A stretch of DNA of 64,000 bases from Streptomyces sp. MMG1121 (GCF_001280015.1 NZ_LGDV01000001.1:310001-374000), one strand, 5' to 3'; counted from the first letter of the stretch, positions 51,115-59,551 are shown. Made by a program: numbers and translations. Notes: generated by a model not told the origin, from the sequence alone.

Positions 51115-51795
51115 ATGACCTCACCGCTGCCCTCGCCCTCGGCTGCCTCCGTTCCGGATCTCATGGATATCGCCCCCGTCGTGCCCGTGGTGGTCGTCTC
51201 CGACGCCGCCGACGCCGTACCGCTCGCGCGGGCGCTGGTGGCGGGCGGGCTGCCCGCGATCGAGGTCACGCTGCGGACACCGGCGGCGCTGGACGCGATC
51301 CGCGCGATCGCCGCCGAGCTGCCCGCGGCGGTGGTCGGCGCGGGCACGGTGATCACGCCGGAGCAGGTGAGCGCGTGCGTGGCCGCCGGGGCGCGGTTCC
51401 TGGTCAGCCCCGGATGGACGGACGCGCTGCTGGCGGCGATGCGCGGGTCGGGGGTGCCGTTCCTGCCCGGGGTGTCGACCACCTCGGAGGTCGTCGCGCT
51501 GCTGGAGCGCGGGGTGCGGGAGATGAAGTTCTTCCCGGCGCAGGCGGCGGGCGGTACGGCGTACCTCAGGTCGCTCTCCGGGCCGTTGCCGCAGGCCCGC
51601 TTCTGTCCGACCGGCGGGATCGGCCCGGCGAACGCGCCGGAGTACCTCGCCCTGCCCAACGTCGGCTGTGTGGGCGGGAGTTGGATGGTCCCGGCGGACG
51701 CGGTGGCCGCCGGGGACTGGGCCCGGATCGAGCAGCTGGCGCGGGAGGCGGCCGGGCTCGCCGGGCTCAGGGACGCAGGTGGGACGTGTCGTTGA
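51115..51795 (+). CDS. eda: KDPG/KHG-type aldolase
   Basis: A 226-residue class I aldolase that cleaves 2-keto-3-deoxy-6-phosphogluconate (or 4-hydroxy-2-oxoglutarate) to pyruvate. Motifs: IEVTLRTPAALDAIRAIA (active Glu/Arg), VGAGTVITPEQV, FLVSPG, and the Schiff-base lysine in REMKFFPAQAAGG. The phosphate loop reads CPTGGIGPANAPEYL. It is a stand-alone gene; no kdgK, edd or uronate genes adjoin, so the pathway is unspecified. The 3' end overlaps the convergent RNase H gene by 29 bases. Confidence 0.94.
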   Translation: MTSPLPSPSAASVPDLMDIAPVVPVVVVSDAADAVPLARALVAGGLPAIEVTLRTPAALDAIRAIAAELPAAVVGAGTVITPEQVSACVAAGARFLVSPGWTDALLAAMRGSGVPFLPGVSTTSEVVALLERGVREMKFFPAQAAGGTAYLRSLSGPLPQARFCPTGGIGPANAPEYLALPNVGCVGGSWMVPADAVAAGDWARIEQLAREAAGLAGLRDAGGTCR

Positions 51796-53113
51796 AGAGC
51801 CGGACGCTGGCGTTGCCGTCCGCGTAGTACGCCACCGCCGACAGGGAGGCCGCCGAGAGCTCCATGCGGAACAGGGACGCGGGCGGGGCGCCGAGGGCGA
51901 GGCGGACGAACGTCTTGATCGGGGTCACATGGCTGACCAGCAGGACCGTACGGCCCGCGTAGGCGGCGACCAGCTTGTCCCGGGTGGCGGCGATCCGGGT
52001 GGCCGTCTCGGCGAAGCTCTCGCCGCCGCCGGTGGGGTGGGCCTCCGGGTCGGCGAGCCAGGCGTTCAGATCGTCCGGGTGGCGCTCGCGGGCCTCGCCG
52101 AAGGTGAGGCCCTCCCAGACACCGAAGTCCGTCTCGCGCAGGCCGTCTTCGATCAGCACGTCCAGACCGAGCCGGTCGGCGACGATCCCGGCGGTCTCAC
52201 GGGTACGGGCGAGCGGCGAGGCGACGATGGCCTGCACGGTGCCGCGCCGGGCGAGGGCCTCCGCGGCGCGGCGCGCCTGTTCACGCCCGGCCTCGGACAG
52301 GGAGGGATCGGTGCCACCGCTGCCGGAGAAGCGCTTCTGGGGGGTCAGGGGGGTTTCGCCGTGGCGGAGCAGGACGAAGGTGGCGGGGGCGCCGAGGTCG
52401 GGAGCACTGCTCCAGCCGGGCGCCGAGGTGCGCTGCTGGTCCGGGGCCGACCGGTGCTGCTCGTCGGCGACACGACCGCCCGCAGCCGCGGCGTCGCTCC
52501 CCGCGTCGGCCGTACCGCCGCCCGCGGCCACGGCGTTCCTGCCCGCGTCCGCCACGTCGGCCGCGCCGTTCCCCCGGCCCTGCGCCAGGGCCGCACGTGC
52601 CCTCGCCGCGCCCGCGACGGCGTCGCCGGGCGGGCCCGACGGCTCCGGGGCGGCCGGCGCGGTGGCCAGGGCGGCCCGGGACGCCGAAGGCGACCACTGT
52701 TCGCCCTTCGCGCCCGCGTCCATCGCCTCGTTCGCCAGGCGGTCCGCGTGTTTGTTCCGTTCGCGCGGGATCCACTCGTAGGTGACCCGGTCGGGCGGGA
52801 AGACCGACCGGGCCTGTGTCGCCAGGGGCTTCATGTCCGGGTGCTTGATCTTCCAGCGGCCCGACATCTGCTCGACGACCAGCTTGGAGTCCATGCGCAC
52901 GTGCACCGACGCGCCCGGGTCGAGGGCGTGGGCGGCGCGCAGGCCGGCGAGGAGGCCGCGGTACTCGGCCACGTTGTTGGTGACGACGCCGAGGTACTCG
53001 GCCGCCTCCGCCAGCGTCTCCCCCGTCGCCGCGTCGCACACCACGGCGCCGTAACCGGCCGGCCCCGGGTTGCCCCGCGAGCCGCCGTCGGCCTCGACGA
53101 TGAACTCCCTCAC
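51767..53113 (-). CDS. Bifunctional RNase HI/acid phosphatase
   Basis: A 448-residue two-domain protein like mycobacterial Rv2228c. Residues 1-135 form RNase H type I: VEADGGSRGNPGPAGYG (catalytic Asp), NNVAEYRGLLAGL (Glu), VHVRMDSKLVVEQM (Asp) and a final NKHADRLANEA (Asp). A degenerate Ala/Gly/Asp linker of about 80 residues follows. Residues 215-448 are a histidine phosphatase (LLRHGETPLTPQKRFSG; LARTRETAG; SHVTPIK). The first domain removes RNA from RNA:DNA hybrids; in relatives the second dephosphorylates cobalamin precursors. The unusually long linker seems repeat-expanded. Confidence 0.95.
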   Translation of the reverse strand: MREFIVEADGGSRGNPGPAGYGAVVCDAATGETLAEAAEYLGVVTNNVAEYRGLLAGLRAAHALDPGASVHVRMDSKLVVEQMSGRWKIKHPDMKPLATQARSVFPPDRVTYEWIPRERNKHADRLANEAMDAGAKGEQWSPSASRAALATAPAAPEPSGPPGDAVAGAARARAALAQGRGNGAADVADAGRNAVAAGGGTADAGSDAAAAGGRVADEQHRSAPDQQRTSAPGWSSAPDLGAPATFVLLRHGETPLTPQKRFSGSGGTDPSLSEAGREQARRAAEALARRGTVQAIVASPLARTRETAGIVADRLGLDVLIEDGLRETDFGVWEGLTFGEARERHPDDLNAWLADPEAHPTGGGESFAETATRIAATRDKLVAAYAGRTVLLVSHVTPIKTFVRLALGAPPASLFRMELSAASLSAVAYYADGNASVRLFNDTSHLRP

Positions 53114-53132
53114 CCCACAGGCCCCTTGCCTC

Positions 53133-53876
53133 TTACAGACCCGACTCGGCCGTGCGCACCAGGATGCGGCTGCAGTTCTCGCAGCGCACGACGGTGTCCG
53201 GCGCCGCCGAGCGGATCTCGTTCAGCTCGGTGATCGCCAGCTCCTGGCGGCAGCCCTGGCAGGTGCGGGCGTACAGCTTGGCCGCGCCGATGCCGCCCTG
53301 CTGCCCGCGCAGCTTGTCGTAGAGCTTGAGCAGGTCGGCGGGGACGGAGGCGGCGACCACCTCGCGTTCCTTCGTCACCGTGGCGGCCTCGCCGTCGATC
53401 TCCTCGGACACGCCGTCCCGGCGGCTGGTCGCGTCGTCGATCTTCGACTGCACCGAACCGACCCGCTCGGTCAGCTCGCGCACCCGCTCCTGCGCGCTCT
53501 CACGGCGCTCCATGACCTCCAGGACCACGTCCTCCAGGTCGCCCTGTCGCTTGGCGAGGGAGGCGATCTCGTGCTGGAGGTTGGCCAGGTCCTTCGGCGA
53601 GGTGACCGCGCCGGAGTCCAGGCGCTGCTGGTCGCGGACGGCACGCTGGCGCACCTGGTCCACGTCCTGCTCGGCCTTCGTCTGCTCGCGGGCGGTGTCG
53701 CTCTCCTCGGTCTGCGCGGCCACCAGCAGGTCGCGCAGCTGGGTGAGGTCCTTGGTGAGCGAGTCGATCTCGGCGTGCTCGGGCAGCGACTTGCGCTTGT
53801 GCGCGAGCTGCTGGAGACGGACGTCGAGGGCCTGGACGTCGAGGAGTCGGATCTGGTCGGCGGGCGCGGCGTTCAG
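53133..53876 (-). CDS. Zinc-ribbon coiled-coil protein with CTG start
   Basis: A 247-residue protein. The conserved opening (NAAPADQIRLLDVQALDVRL) requires a start at CTG 53874-53876. It has AGGAG seven to eight bases upstream, and a TAA lies six codons further up, so no ATG or GTG can serve; the first GTG (53723) would delete 51 conserved residues. Residues 10-170 are a long coiled coil (ELTERVGSVQSKID) and the end is a zinc ribbon CQGC...CENC. This family is widespread in actinobacteria and thought to bind nucleic acid. The Nif3-like gene lies upstream. Confidence 0.9.
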   Translation of the reverse strand: MNAAPADQIRLLDVQALDVRLQQLAHKRKSLPEHAEIDSLTKDLTQLRDLLVAAQTEESDTAREQTKAEQDVDQVRQRAVRDQQRLDSGAVTSPKDLANLQHEIASLAKRQGDLEDVVLEVMERRESAQERVRELTERVGSVQSKIDDATSRRDGVSEEIDGEAATVTKEREVVAASVPADLLKLYDKLRGQQGGIGAAKLYARTCQGCRQELAITELNEIRSAAPDTVVRCENCSRILVRTAESGL

Positions 53877-53894
53877 TTGGGGGCTCCTGTTGGG

Positions 53895-54731
53895 TTAATG
53901 AGAGGTGGTGGACGCCGCGTGGGCGGTCCAGGGGTCGGTGACCGTCGTGGAGACATGGACGCGCAGGTCCCAGCCGTGGCGGTCGGAGATCTCGTCGAGC
54001 TGGCTCGCGGCCAGCTCGCACCAGGGCCACTCGGTGGCCCAGTGCGCCGCGTCCAGCAGCGCGAGGGGGCTGGTGGCCACGGCCTCGGAGACGGGGTGGT
54101 GGCGCAGGTCGGCGGTGAGGAAGGCGTCGACGCCGGCCGCGCGGACCTGGTCGAAGAGGCTGTCGCCGGAGCCGCCGCTGACGGCGACCGTGCGGACGAC
54201 GGCCTCGGGGTCGCCGGCCAGCCGGATGCCCTGCGCGGTGGCGGGCAGCCGCTCGGCGGCCCGGGCGGCCAGCTCGCGGGCGGTCAGCGGGTGGTCCAGC
54301 TCGCAGACCCGGCCCAGGCCCCGGCGGCCCGCCGGATCGGCCGGGTCCGGCACGAGGGGGCGTACGACACGGAGGTCCAGGGCGCCCGCGAGCGCGTCCG
54401 AGACACCCGGGTCCGCCGTGTCGGCGTTGGTGTGGGCGACGTGCAGGGCGATGTCGTTCTTGATCAGGGTGTGGACCACCCTGCCCTTGAAGTGCGTGGC
54501 CGCGACCGTCGTCGTACCGCGCAGATAGAGCGGGTGGTGGGTGACCAGCAGGTCGGCGCTGAGTTTCACCGCCTCGTCGACGATCTCCCGCACGGGGTCC
54601 ACGGCGAACAGGACCCGGGTGACCTCCTGGTCCGGGTCGCCGACCACCGTGCCGACCGCGTCCCAGGACTCGGCCCGCTCGGCGGGCCACAGGTTCTCCA
54701 GCGCGGCGATGACTTCAGACAGACGGGGCAC
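53895..54731 (-). CDS. Nif3-like dinuclear metal-centre protein
   Basis: A 278-residue protein; the GTG at 54731 (PRLSEVIAALENLWP) gives the family start. Metal ligands are in LVTHHPLYLRG and ALHVAHTNADTADPGVSDALA, and near HHPVSEAV, WATEW toward the end, matching the two-metal site of Nif3/YbgI hexameric rings. The family has been linked to GTP cyclohydrolase-like folding, but its reaction is not established. It ends 18 bases upstream of the zinc-ribbon gene and shares its operon, a conserved pairing in actinobacteria. Confidence 0.93.
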   Translation of the reverse strand: MPRLSEVIAALENLWPAERAESWDAVGTVVGDPDQEVTRVLFAVDPVREIVDEAVKLSADLLVTHHPLYLRGTTTVAATHFKGRVVHTLIKNDIALHVAHTNADTADPGVSDALAGALDLRVVRPLVPDPADPAGRRGLGRVCELDHPLTARELAARAAERLPATAQGIRLAGDPEAVVRTVAVSGGSGDSLFDQVRAAGVDAFLTADLRHHPVSEAVATSPLALLDAAHWATEWPWCELAASQLDEISDRHGWDLRVHVSTTVTDPWTAHAASTTSH

Positions 54732-54919
54732 GAAGCAAAGGCTACCTGCCTGGTCTGCGGGGCCGTACCGCATCCGCACGCTCCGGTCCCGCTCAGCACA
54801 GGGGCCCCGGTTTCCTCAGGTGAATCGCTTCTGCGCCACCCGTATGTGTGAAGCGGCCATCTGCGGGTCCCACGTCTGTGCGTGCGAAAACTAGCTTCGT
54901 CGCCGGAGGTGACCGAACG

Positions 54920-56164
54920 ATGACGGCCTGTGCGACCGAACCGCCGGCCACGGACGAGAGGCCCCGGGTGGCCTGCGTCCTCACGGCAGACGGGGCGTAC
55001 GCCGCCCGGCTCGCGCCGGCCGGCGACTGCTGGTTCCCGGAGCGCTGGACGCTGGACGGCCCCGAGCCGTACGCGGTGCCGCTGCCCGGCAACCAGCCGG
55101 AGGAGCCCGGTACCGAGGTGCAGCCGCTGGCCGACGGCCGGGTGCTCATCCACCGGCTGGTCGAGCGCCGGCACGCCTTCTCGCTGCTCTACCCGACCGG
55201 GCCCGGCACCGGCGAGCTGCCGCTGGGCGCGGTGGAGTGCGCCGAGCCCGGCGCCCGGCTCACGCTGCTGCCGCCCGCGCCGGGGGGCACACGGGCGTAC
55301 GCCCTCGCCGTCGGCCCGCGCTCCAGCGTGGTCTGGCTGGTGGCGGGCGGCGCGTTCGGTCCGGAGCGGCTCGCCGAGGTGCCGGGGCGCTGTTCGGGCG
55401 GGGTGTGGCTGGACCGCGCCGGGCGGCTGCTGGCGCTGGACCGGGAGCTGGGCGGGCCGGTCAAGACGGTCGTGGTGGACCTGGCGCGCGCCGAGGTCTC
55501 GCCACTGCTCCAGATCGCGGCCGACAGCGACGACCGGCTGCTGCTGGCCGACCCCGACAGCGGGCTGCTGCTCATCTCGTCGGACGCGCCCTCGCCGGGG
55601 CAGGAACGATTGGGCTGGGGCGTGCTCGGCAGCACGCTGCCGGTGCGTTTCCCGGAGTGCCTGCGGGTGCCGGACTGCCCGGTGACGCCGTTCGCGATCC
55701 AGCCGGGGCAGGTGCTGATGCCGGAGGACTGCGCGGTGGCGCTGCGCGTCGACGGGCCGTTCGGCAGCTGGGTGGGGACCTGGCGGCCGGCCGGGCGGCA
55801 GGTGAGCCATCTCCCGGCACCCGAGGGGTGGCTGACCGGCGCCGGCCTGTGGACACGGGACGGGGTGCTGCGGCTGCCGTACGCCACGGAGGAGACCCCG
55901 TGCGGCGTGGCGGAGCTGACGGCGCCCACCGGGGAGACGGGGACCGCGGGGGGCAGGGTCGCCGCGGACCCGGGAGGACCGGGGGAAGCGGGGGAAGCGG
56001 GGGGATCGGGGGGCGCGGGTCCGGAGGGTCCGGCCCGGGACGGCACGGCTGCCGGGGCGCCCGAGGCGTCACGGAAACCGCCGGAACCGGATCCTCCGGA
56101 ACCTGTGGTGACACGTCCGGTGCCGTTGCAGCAAGCACCCCTGGGGCGTCTTGTAACGAACTAG
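54920..56164 (+). CDS. Hypothetical protein with beta-propeller-like repeats and Gly/Ala-rich tail
   Basis: A 414-residue protein; CCGGAGGTGA nine bases before the ATG is a very strong ribosome-binding site. The body (about 20-330) shows repeating strand pairs such as GGVWLDRAGRLLALDRELGG, RLLLADPDSGLLLISSD and GVLGSTLPVRFPECL, consistent with a beta-propeller. From about residue 350 a low-complexity Gly/Ala/Glu/Pro tail (GGPGEAGEAGGSGGAG) ends the protein. No signal peptide. Function not recognised. Confidence 0.8.
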   Translation: MTACATEPPATDERPRVACVLTADGAYAARLAPAGDCWFPERWTLDGPEPYAVPLPGNQPEEPGTEVQPLADGRVLIHRLVERRHAFSLLYPTGPGTGELPLGAVECAEPGARLTLLPPAPGGTRAYALAVGPRSSVVWLVAGGAFGPERLAEVPGRCSGGVWLDRAGRLLALDRELGGPVKTVVVDLARAEVSPLLQIAADSDDRLLLADPDSGLLLISSDAPSPGQERLGWGVLGSTLPVRFPECLRVPDCPVTPFAIQPGQVLMPEDCAVALRVDGPFGSWVGTWRPAGRQVSHLPAPEGWLTGAGLWTRDGVLRLPYATEETPCGVAELTAPTGETGTAGGRVAADPGGPGEAGEAGGSGGAGPEGPARDGTAAGAPEASRKPPEPDPPEPVVTRPVPLQQAPLGRLVTN

Positions 56165-56260
56165 TGCCGGTTGGCGTGTGCGCCTGGATTCGGCCCGTGG
56201 TGTGCCGGTTACACTCGCCCGGCTGTACGAAAGATGATGTTGACGGGGTGAATTCTTCCG

Positions 56261-56419
56261 ATGAACGAGACCAGCACCACGGACCAGTTGTCTGCCGACT
56301 CCTCCGAGGATGCCGGCCACGGCCGGCACCGGGGCCCGATCGCGGCCCAGGAGAGTGAGGCGGCTCCGCACGGCAAGCACCGCAAGCCGGGCGCGGAGAC
56401 CGTCGAGGCGGCGGCCTGA
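56261..56419 (+). CDS. 52-residue histidine-rich small protein
   Basis: ATG 56261 begins MNETSTTDQLSADSSEDAGH, continues GRHRGPIAAQESEAAPHGKH and ends RKPGAETVEAAA at a TGA. Two related motifs, HGRHRGP and HGKHRKP, are spaced 19 residues apart in an otherwise disordered, polar protein. It has its own strong terminator, and a -10-like TACACT (56210-56215) lies upstream, so an independently transcribed short gene is likely. The paired HG(R/K)HR motifs may bind metal or nucleic acid. No known domain. Confidence 0.7.
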   Translation: MNETSTTDQLSADSSEDAGHGRHRGPIAAQESEAAPHGKHRKPGAETVEAAA

Positions 56420-56432
56420 CGGTCGTAACGGA

Positions 56433-56461
56433 AGAGGGGGTGCCCGCTGGGCACCCCCTCT
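56433..56461 (+). terminator. Strong terminator of the small His-rich gene
   Basis: AGAGGGGGTGCCC (56433-56445) and GGGCACCCCCTCT (56449-56461) pair perfectly around GCT and run into TTTTCT. It lies 14 bases after the stop. Confidence 0.93.
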
Positions 56462-56488
56462 TTTCTGCGTCCCGGGCCTTTCTGTGCC

Positions 56489-57427
56489 TCAGCCCCGCTT
56501 GAGCCCCAGCACCTCCGCCGCCGCGAACGTCTCCCCCGGCGGCCGGTCCGCGTAGTGCGGGGTGAGCAGCGCGTCGAGTTCGTCGTGTGTGAACGTCTCC
56601 TGCTTGCTGTCGAACTTCGCCTGCACCCGCGGCCGTTCGATGATCGCGACCATGCCGCCGTGTACGACCAGGAGCTGGCCGTTGACCCGGGCGGCGGCCG
56701 GTGCGGCCAGATAGCCGACGAGCGGGGCGACGTGCTCGGGGGCCAGCGGGTCCAGGCCCTCCTCCGGTTGCCCGAAGCCCGCGAAGACGTCCTCGGTCAT
56801 CCGGGTCCGGGCGCGCGGGCAGATCGCGTTGGCCGTGACGCCGTACCGGGCGAGGGCGAGGGCGCTGGAGGTGGTCAGGCCGACGATGCCGCCCTTGGCC
56901 GCCGCGTAGTTGGGCTGGCCGGCGGAGCCCGCGAGGAACGCCTCCGAGGAGGTGTTCACGATCCGCCCGTACACCGGTCCCCCGGCCGCCTTGGACCGCT
57001 CCCGCCAGTGTGCGGCGGCGAAGTGGGTGGTGTTGAAGTGGCCCTTGAGGTGGACCCGGACCACCGAGTCCCACTCGTCCTCGGTCATGGAGAAGACCAT
57101 GCGGTCGCGCAGGATGCCCGCGTTGTTGACGAGGATGTCGAGTCTGCCGTACTCGGCGACGGCCAGCTCGACGAGTTCCCCGGCCTGTTCGAAGTCGGCT
57201 ACGTCCCCGGTGTGGGCGCGGGCCGTGCCGCCGGCCGCCCGGATCTCGGCGACGACCTGCTCGGCGGGGCCCGCGGAGGCCGCGCCGGAACCGTCCCGGC
57301 CCGGCTGTCCGTAGTCGTTGACGACGACGGCCGCGCCGAGCCGGGCGAGTTCGAGGGCCTCGGCCCGGCCGAGTCCGCGCCCGGCGCCGGTGACGACGGC
57401 GGACAGCCCTTCCAGTGGCAGTGACAT
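56489..57427 (-). CDS. Hsd4A-like SDR (3-hydroxyacyl-CoA dehydrogenase type)
   Basis: A 312-residue protein starting MSLPLEGLSAVVTGAG (57427). It has the nucleotide motif TGAGRGLGRAEAL, VVNDYG (Asp selects NAD), NNAGILRD, catalytic Ser in VNTSSEAF, and YAAAK with Tyr and Lys. The FSMTEDEWDSVVRVHLKGHFNTT text and length are those of the dehydrogenase domain of multifunctional enzyme type 2 and of mycobacterial Hsd4A. It is last in a MaoC-ADH-SDR operon and probably oxidises a 3-hydroxyacyl-CoA after hydration by the MaoC protein. Confidence 0.92.
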   Translation of the reverse strand: MSLPLEGLSAVVTGAGRGLGRAEALELARLGAAVVVNDYGQPGRDGSGAASAGPAEQVVAEIRAAGGTARAHTGDVADFEQAGELVELAVAEYGRLDILVNNAGILRDRMVFSMTEDEWDSVVRVHLKGHFNTTHFAAAHWRERSKAAGGPVYGRIVNTSSEAFLAGSAGQPNYAAAKGGIVGLTTSSALALARYGVTANAICPRARTRMTEDVFAGFGQPEEGLDPLAPEHVAPLVGYLAAPAAARVNGQLLVVHGGMVAIIERPRVQAKFDSKQETFTHDELDALLTPHYADRPPGETFAAAEVLGLKRG

Positions 57428-57438
57428 CGGTGGAGTCC

Positions 57439-58515
57439 TCAGATCTCGATGCACGTACGCAGGGCGGTCCCGGTACGCATCTGGTCCAGTGCCTCGTTGA
57501 TCTCCGCCAGCGGCACCCGGTGGGTGATCAGGCCCGCCAGGTCGATCCGGCCGGCCCGCCACAGGGCGATCGCGCGCTCGTAGGAGCGCAGCACGTCCCC
57601 GCCGCCGTACATGGACGGCAGGATGCGCTTCTCGTCGAAGAACAGCTCGAACATGTTGAGCTGGAGGAAGTCGTCCAGGGCGCCCGCGCCGACCACGACG
57701 AGGGTGCCGCCGCGCCGGGTGTTCTCGTAGGCGGTGCGGGCGGTGGCGGACCTGCCGACGACCTCGAAGACGTAGTCGAAGCCCTCGCCGCCGGTGACCT
57801 GCTGCTTGGCGTCGGCCAGTTCCTCGGGCGAGACGGCCTTCGTGGCGCCGAACCTCAGGGCGGCCTCGCGGCGGGAGGCGACGGGGTCCACGGCGACGAT
57901 CTCCGCGGCGCCCTTCAGCCGCGCCCCCTGCACCGCCGAGATGCCGACGCCTCCGCAGCCGATCACGGCGACCGACGAACCGGCCTCCACATCGGCGGTG
58001 TTGAGGGCGGCGCCGAGCCCGGTCGTGACCCCGCAGCCGATCAGGGCCGCGACGTCGAAGGGCACGTCCTCCGGGAGGGGCACGGCGCAGCCTGCGTCGA
58101 CCACGACCTCCTCGGCGAAGGTGCCGGTGCCCGCGAAGCCGAAGACGTCTGCGCCGAGGCGCTTGAAGTTCGGGGTGCCGGCGTTCATGAACCCGGCCAG
58201 ACACAGCTGGGTCTGGCCACGCTTGCAGGCCGGACAGGCGCCGCAGGCGGGCAGCCAGCACAGGACGACCCGGTCACCGGGCTTCACCTGGCGCACCCCG
58301 TCGCCGACCTCGAGGATCTCGCCCGCGCCCTCGTGGCCGGGCACGAACGGCCCGGGCTGCGGCAGTACGCCGCTCATCGCGGACAGATCCGAGTGGCACA
58401 GCCCGGTGGCGCGCACCCGGACCCTGACCTTGCCGGGGCCGAAGCCCACGGCTTCGACGTCGTCGTGGACCTCGAGCTTTTCCTGGCCGATCTCGTGCAG
58501 TACGGCTGCGCGCAT
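57439..58515 (-). CDS. Zinc-dependent medium-chain alcohol dehydrogenase
   Basis: A 358-residue MDR enzyme. Catalytic-zinc ligands are in GLCHSDLS and GHEGAGEI, the structural-zinc lobe has the cysteine set CGACPACKRGQTQLC, and NAD binds at VIGCGGVGISAVQGA. The form is class III-like (NAD or mycothiol-dependent relatives), acting on alcohols or lipid-derived aldehydes. It is the middle gene of the operon, 11 bases before the SDR gene and 43 bases after maoC. In steroid-degrading actinobacteria similar enzymes serve side-chain oxidation; that role here is inferred. Confidence 0.94.
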   Translation of the reverse strand: MRAAVLHEIGQEKLEVHDDVEAVGFGPGKVRVRVRATGLCHSDLSAMSGVLPQPGPFVPGHEGAGEILEVGDGVRQVKPGDRVVLCWLPACGACPACKRGQTQLCLAGFMNAGTPNFKRLGADVFGFAGTGTFAEEVVVDAGCAVPLPEDVPFDVAALIGCGVTTGLGAALNTADVEAGSSVAVIGCGGVGISAVQGARLKGAAEIVAVDPVASRREAALRFGATKAVSPEELADAKQQVTGGEGFDYVFEVVGRSATARTAYENTRRGGTLVVVGAGALDDFLQLNMFELFFDEKRILPSMYGGGDVLRSYERAIALWRAGRIDLAGLITHRVPLAEINEALDQMRTGTALRTCIEI

Positions 58516-58558
58516 GGTGCGGCTCTCCCCTCGACTGCTGGCTGGATCAGGAGTGTTG

Positions 58559-59473
58559 TCAGGAGTGCTGGACGACGGTGTCGGCGAGGACCGGCGCGCC
58601 GGCCCTCCCCCACTCTCGGCTTCGCTCGAGCGGGGGGACCCCCATCACCGCGCCCACCGCGACCCGCACCCGCCCCTCCCCCTCGCGCCACATACGGATG
58701 CGCAGGGTCTCGCCGGGGAACACGACTCCGGCGAACCGGGTGGTGTACGACCGCACCCGGCTCACGTCCCCGCCGAGCAGCGTGTCCACGACCGCCTTGA
58801 GCGTGATGCCGTAGGTGCACAGCCCGTGCAGGATGGGCCGGTCGAAGCCGGCGAGCTTGGCGAACTCGGGGTCGGCGTGCAGCGGGTTCCAGTCGCCGGA
58901 CAAGCGGTAGAGGAGGGCCTGGTCGGGGCGGACCGGCCGCTCGACGGTCCGGTCGGGCTCGCCGGCCGGTGGCTCCAGGCGGGTGGCGGGGCCGCGGTCG
59001 CCGCCCCAGCCGCCTTCGCCGCGTACGAAGATCTGCGCGTCGTTGGTCCACAACGGGCCCTCGGCGTCGGCGACTTCGGTGCGCATGACCAGGACGGCGG
59101 CCTTGCCCTTGTCGTACACGGCGGCGATCCGGCCGGTGGCGGTGGCGGTGCCCGCGACCGGGATGGGCCGGTGGATCTGCAGGCTCTGGCCGCCGTGCAG
59201 CACCTTGGCCAGATCGACGTCGACACCGGGCATGGACAGTCCGCTGATCACGCCGGGCGAGCCGGCGCCCGCGACTGTGGCGAAGCTCGGCAGGACGTGC
59301 AGCCGGGACTCCAGGGTGTAGCGCAGCTCGTCGGGGTCGGTGGCGGGGCTGTCCTTGTCCGGGTCGGAGCCGGCGCCGATGCCGAGGTGGTAGAGCTGGA
59401 CGTCCTTCGTGGTCCAGCTGATCTCACCGGTCCGGGGTTCGGCGGCGACGGCCTTCGCTGCGTCGATGGGCAT
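58559..59473 (-). CDS. MaoC-type enoyl-CoA hydratase, Hsd4B-like, with inserted repeat
   Basis: A 304-residue double hot-dog hydratase; ATG 59473 follows AGGAG. The N-terminal half begins with VQLYHLGIGAG, and the C-terminal hydratase motif is YRLSGDWNPLHADPEFAKLAGFDRPILHG (Asp/His catalytic dyad). It adds water to 2-enoyl-CoA, and its product fits the SDR encoded downstream. Near the C-terminus the loop MGVPPLERSREWG is encoded by the 40-bp dispersed repeat (58605-58644), inserted without breaking the frame. First gene of the operon, with promoter and KstR-like operator upstream. Confidence 0.93.
   Translation of the reverse strand: MPIDAAKAVAAEPRTGEISWTTKDVQLYHLGIGAGSDPDKDSPATDPDELRYTLESRLHVLPSFATVAGAGSPGVISGLSMPGVDVDLAKVLHGGQSLQIHRPIPVAGTATATGRIAAVYDKGKAAVLVMRTEVADAEGPLWTNDAQIFVRGEGGWGGDRGPATRLEPPAGEPDRTVERPVRPDQALLYRLSGDWNPLHADPEFAKLAGFDRPILHGLCTYGITLKAVVDTLLGGDVSRVRSYTTRFAGVVFPGETLRIRMWREGEGRVRVAVGAVMGVPPLERSREWGRAGAPVLADTVVQHS
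58605..58644. repeat. 40-bp dispersed repeat, copy 2
   Basis: Identical over 40 bases to 25002-25041. Here it lies antisense to maoC's reading direction relative to copy 1 and encodes a short loop near the hydratase C-terminus. The pairing CCCCC...GGGGG gives a hairpin in either strand. Confidence 0.9.
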
Positions 59474-59495
59474 GGGGCTCCTGACGGGTCTCAAG

Positions 59496-59536
59496 ACCTC
59501 GGTGCGGACGTCCGCACCGTCGGCCGCACCGAGGTC
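59496..59536 (-). promoter_or_regulatory. Mutually exclusive hairpins in the maoC leader
   Basis: GACCTCGGTGCGG (59496-59508) can pair with the whole of CCGCACCGAGGTC (59524-59536) or, by its inner part, with CCGCACC in the perfect palindrome GGTGCGGAC/GTCCGCACC (59501-59518). The two structures exclude each other. They lie 23-63 bases before the maoC ATG, inside the predicted leader. This could be an attenuator, or overlapping operators read as DNA. Confidence 0.55.
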
Positions 59537-59551
59537 GTCCACGGGCGGATC

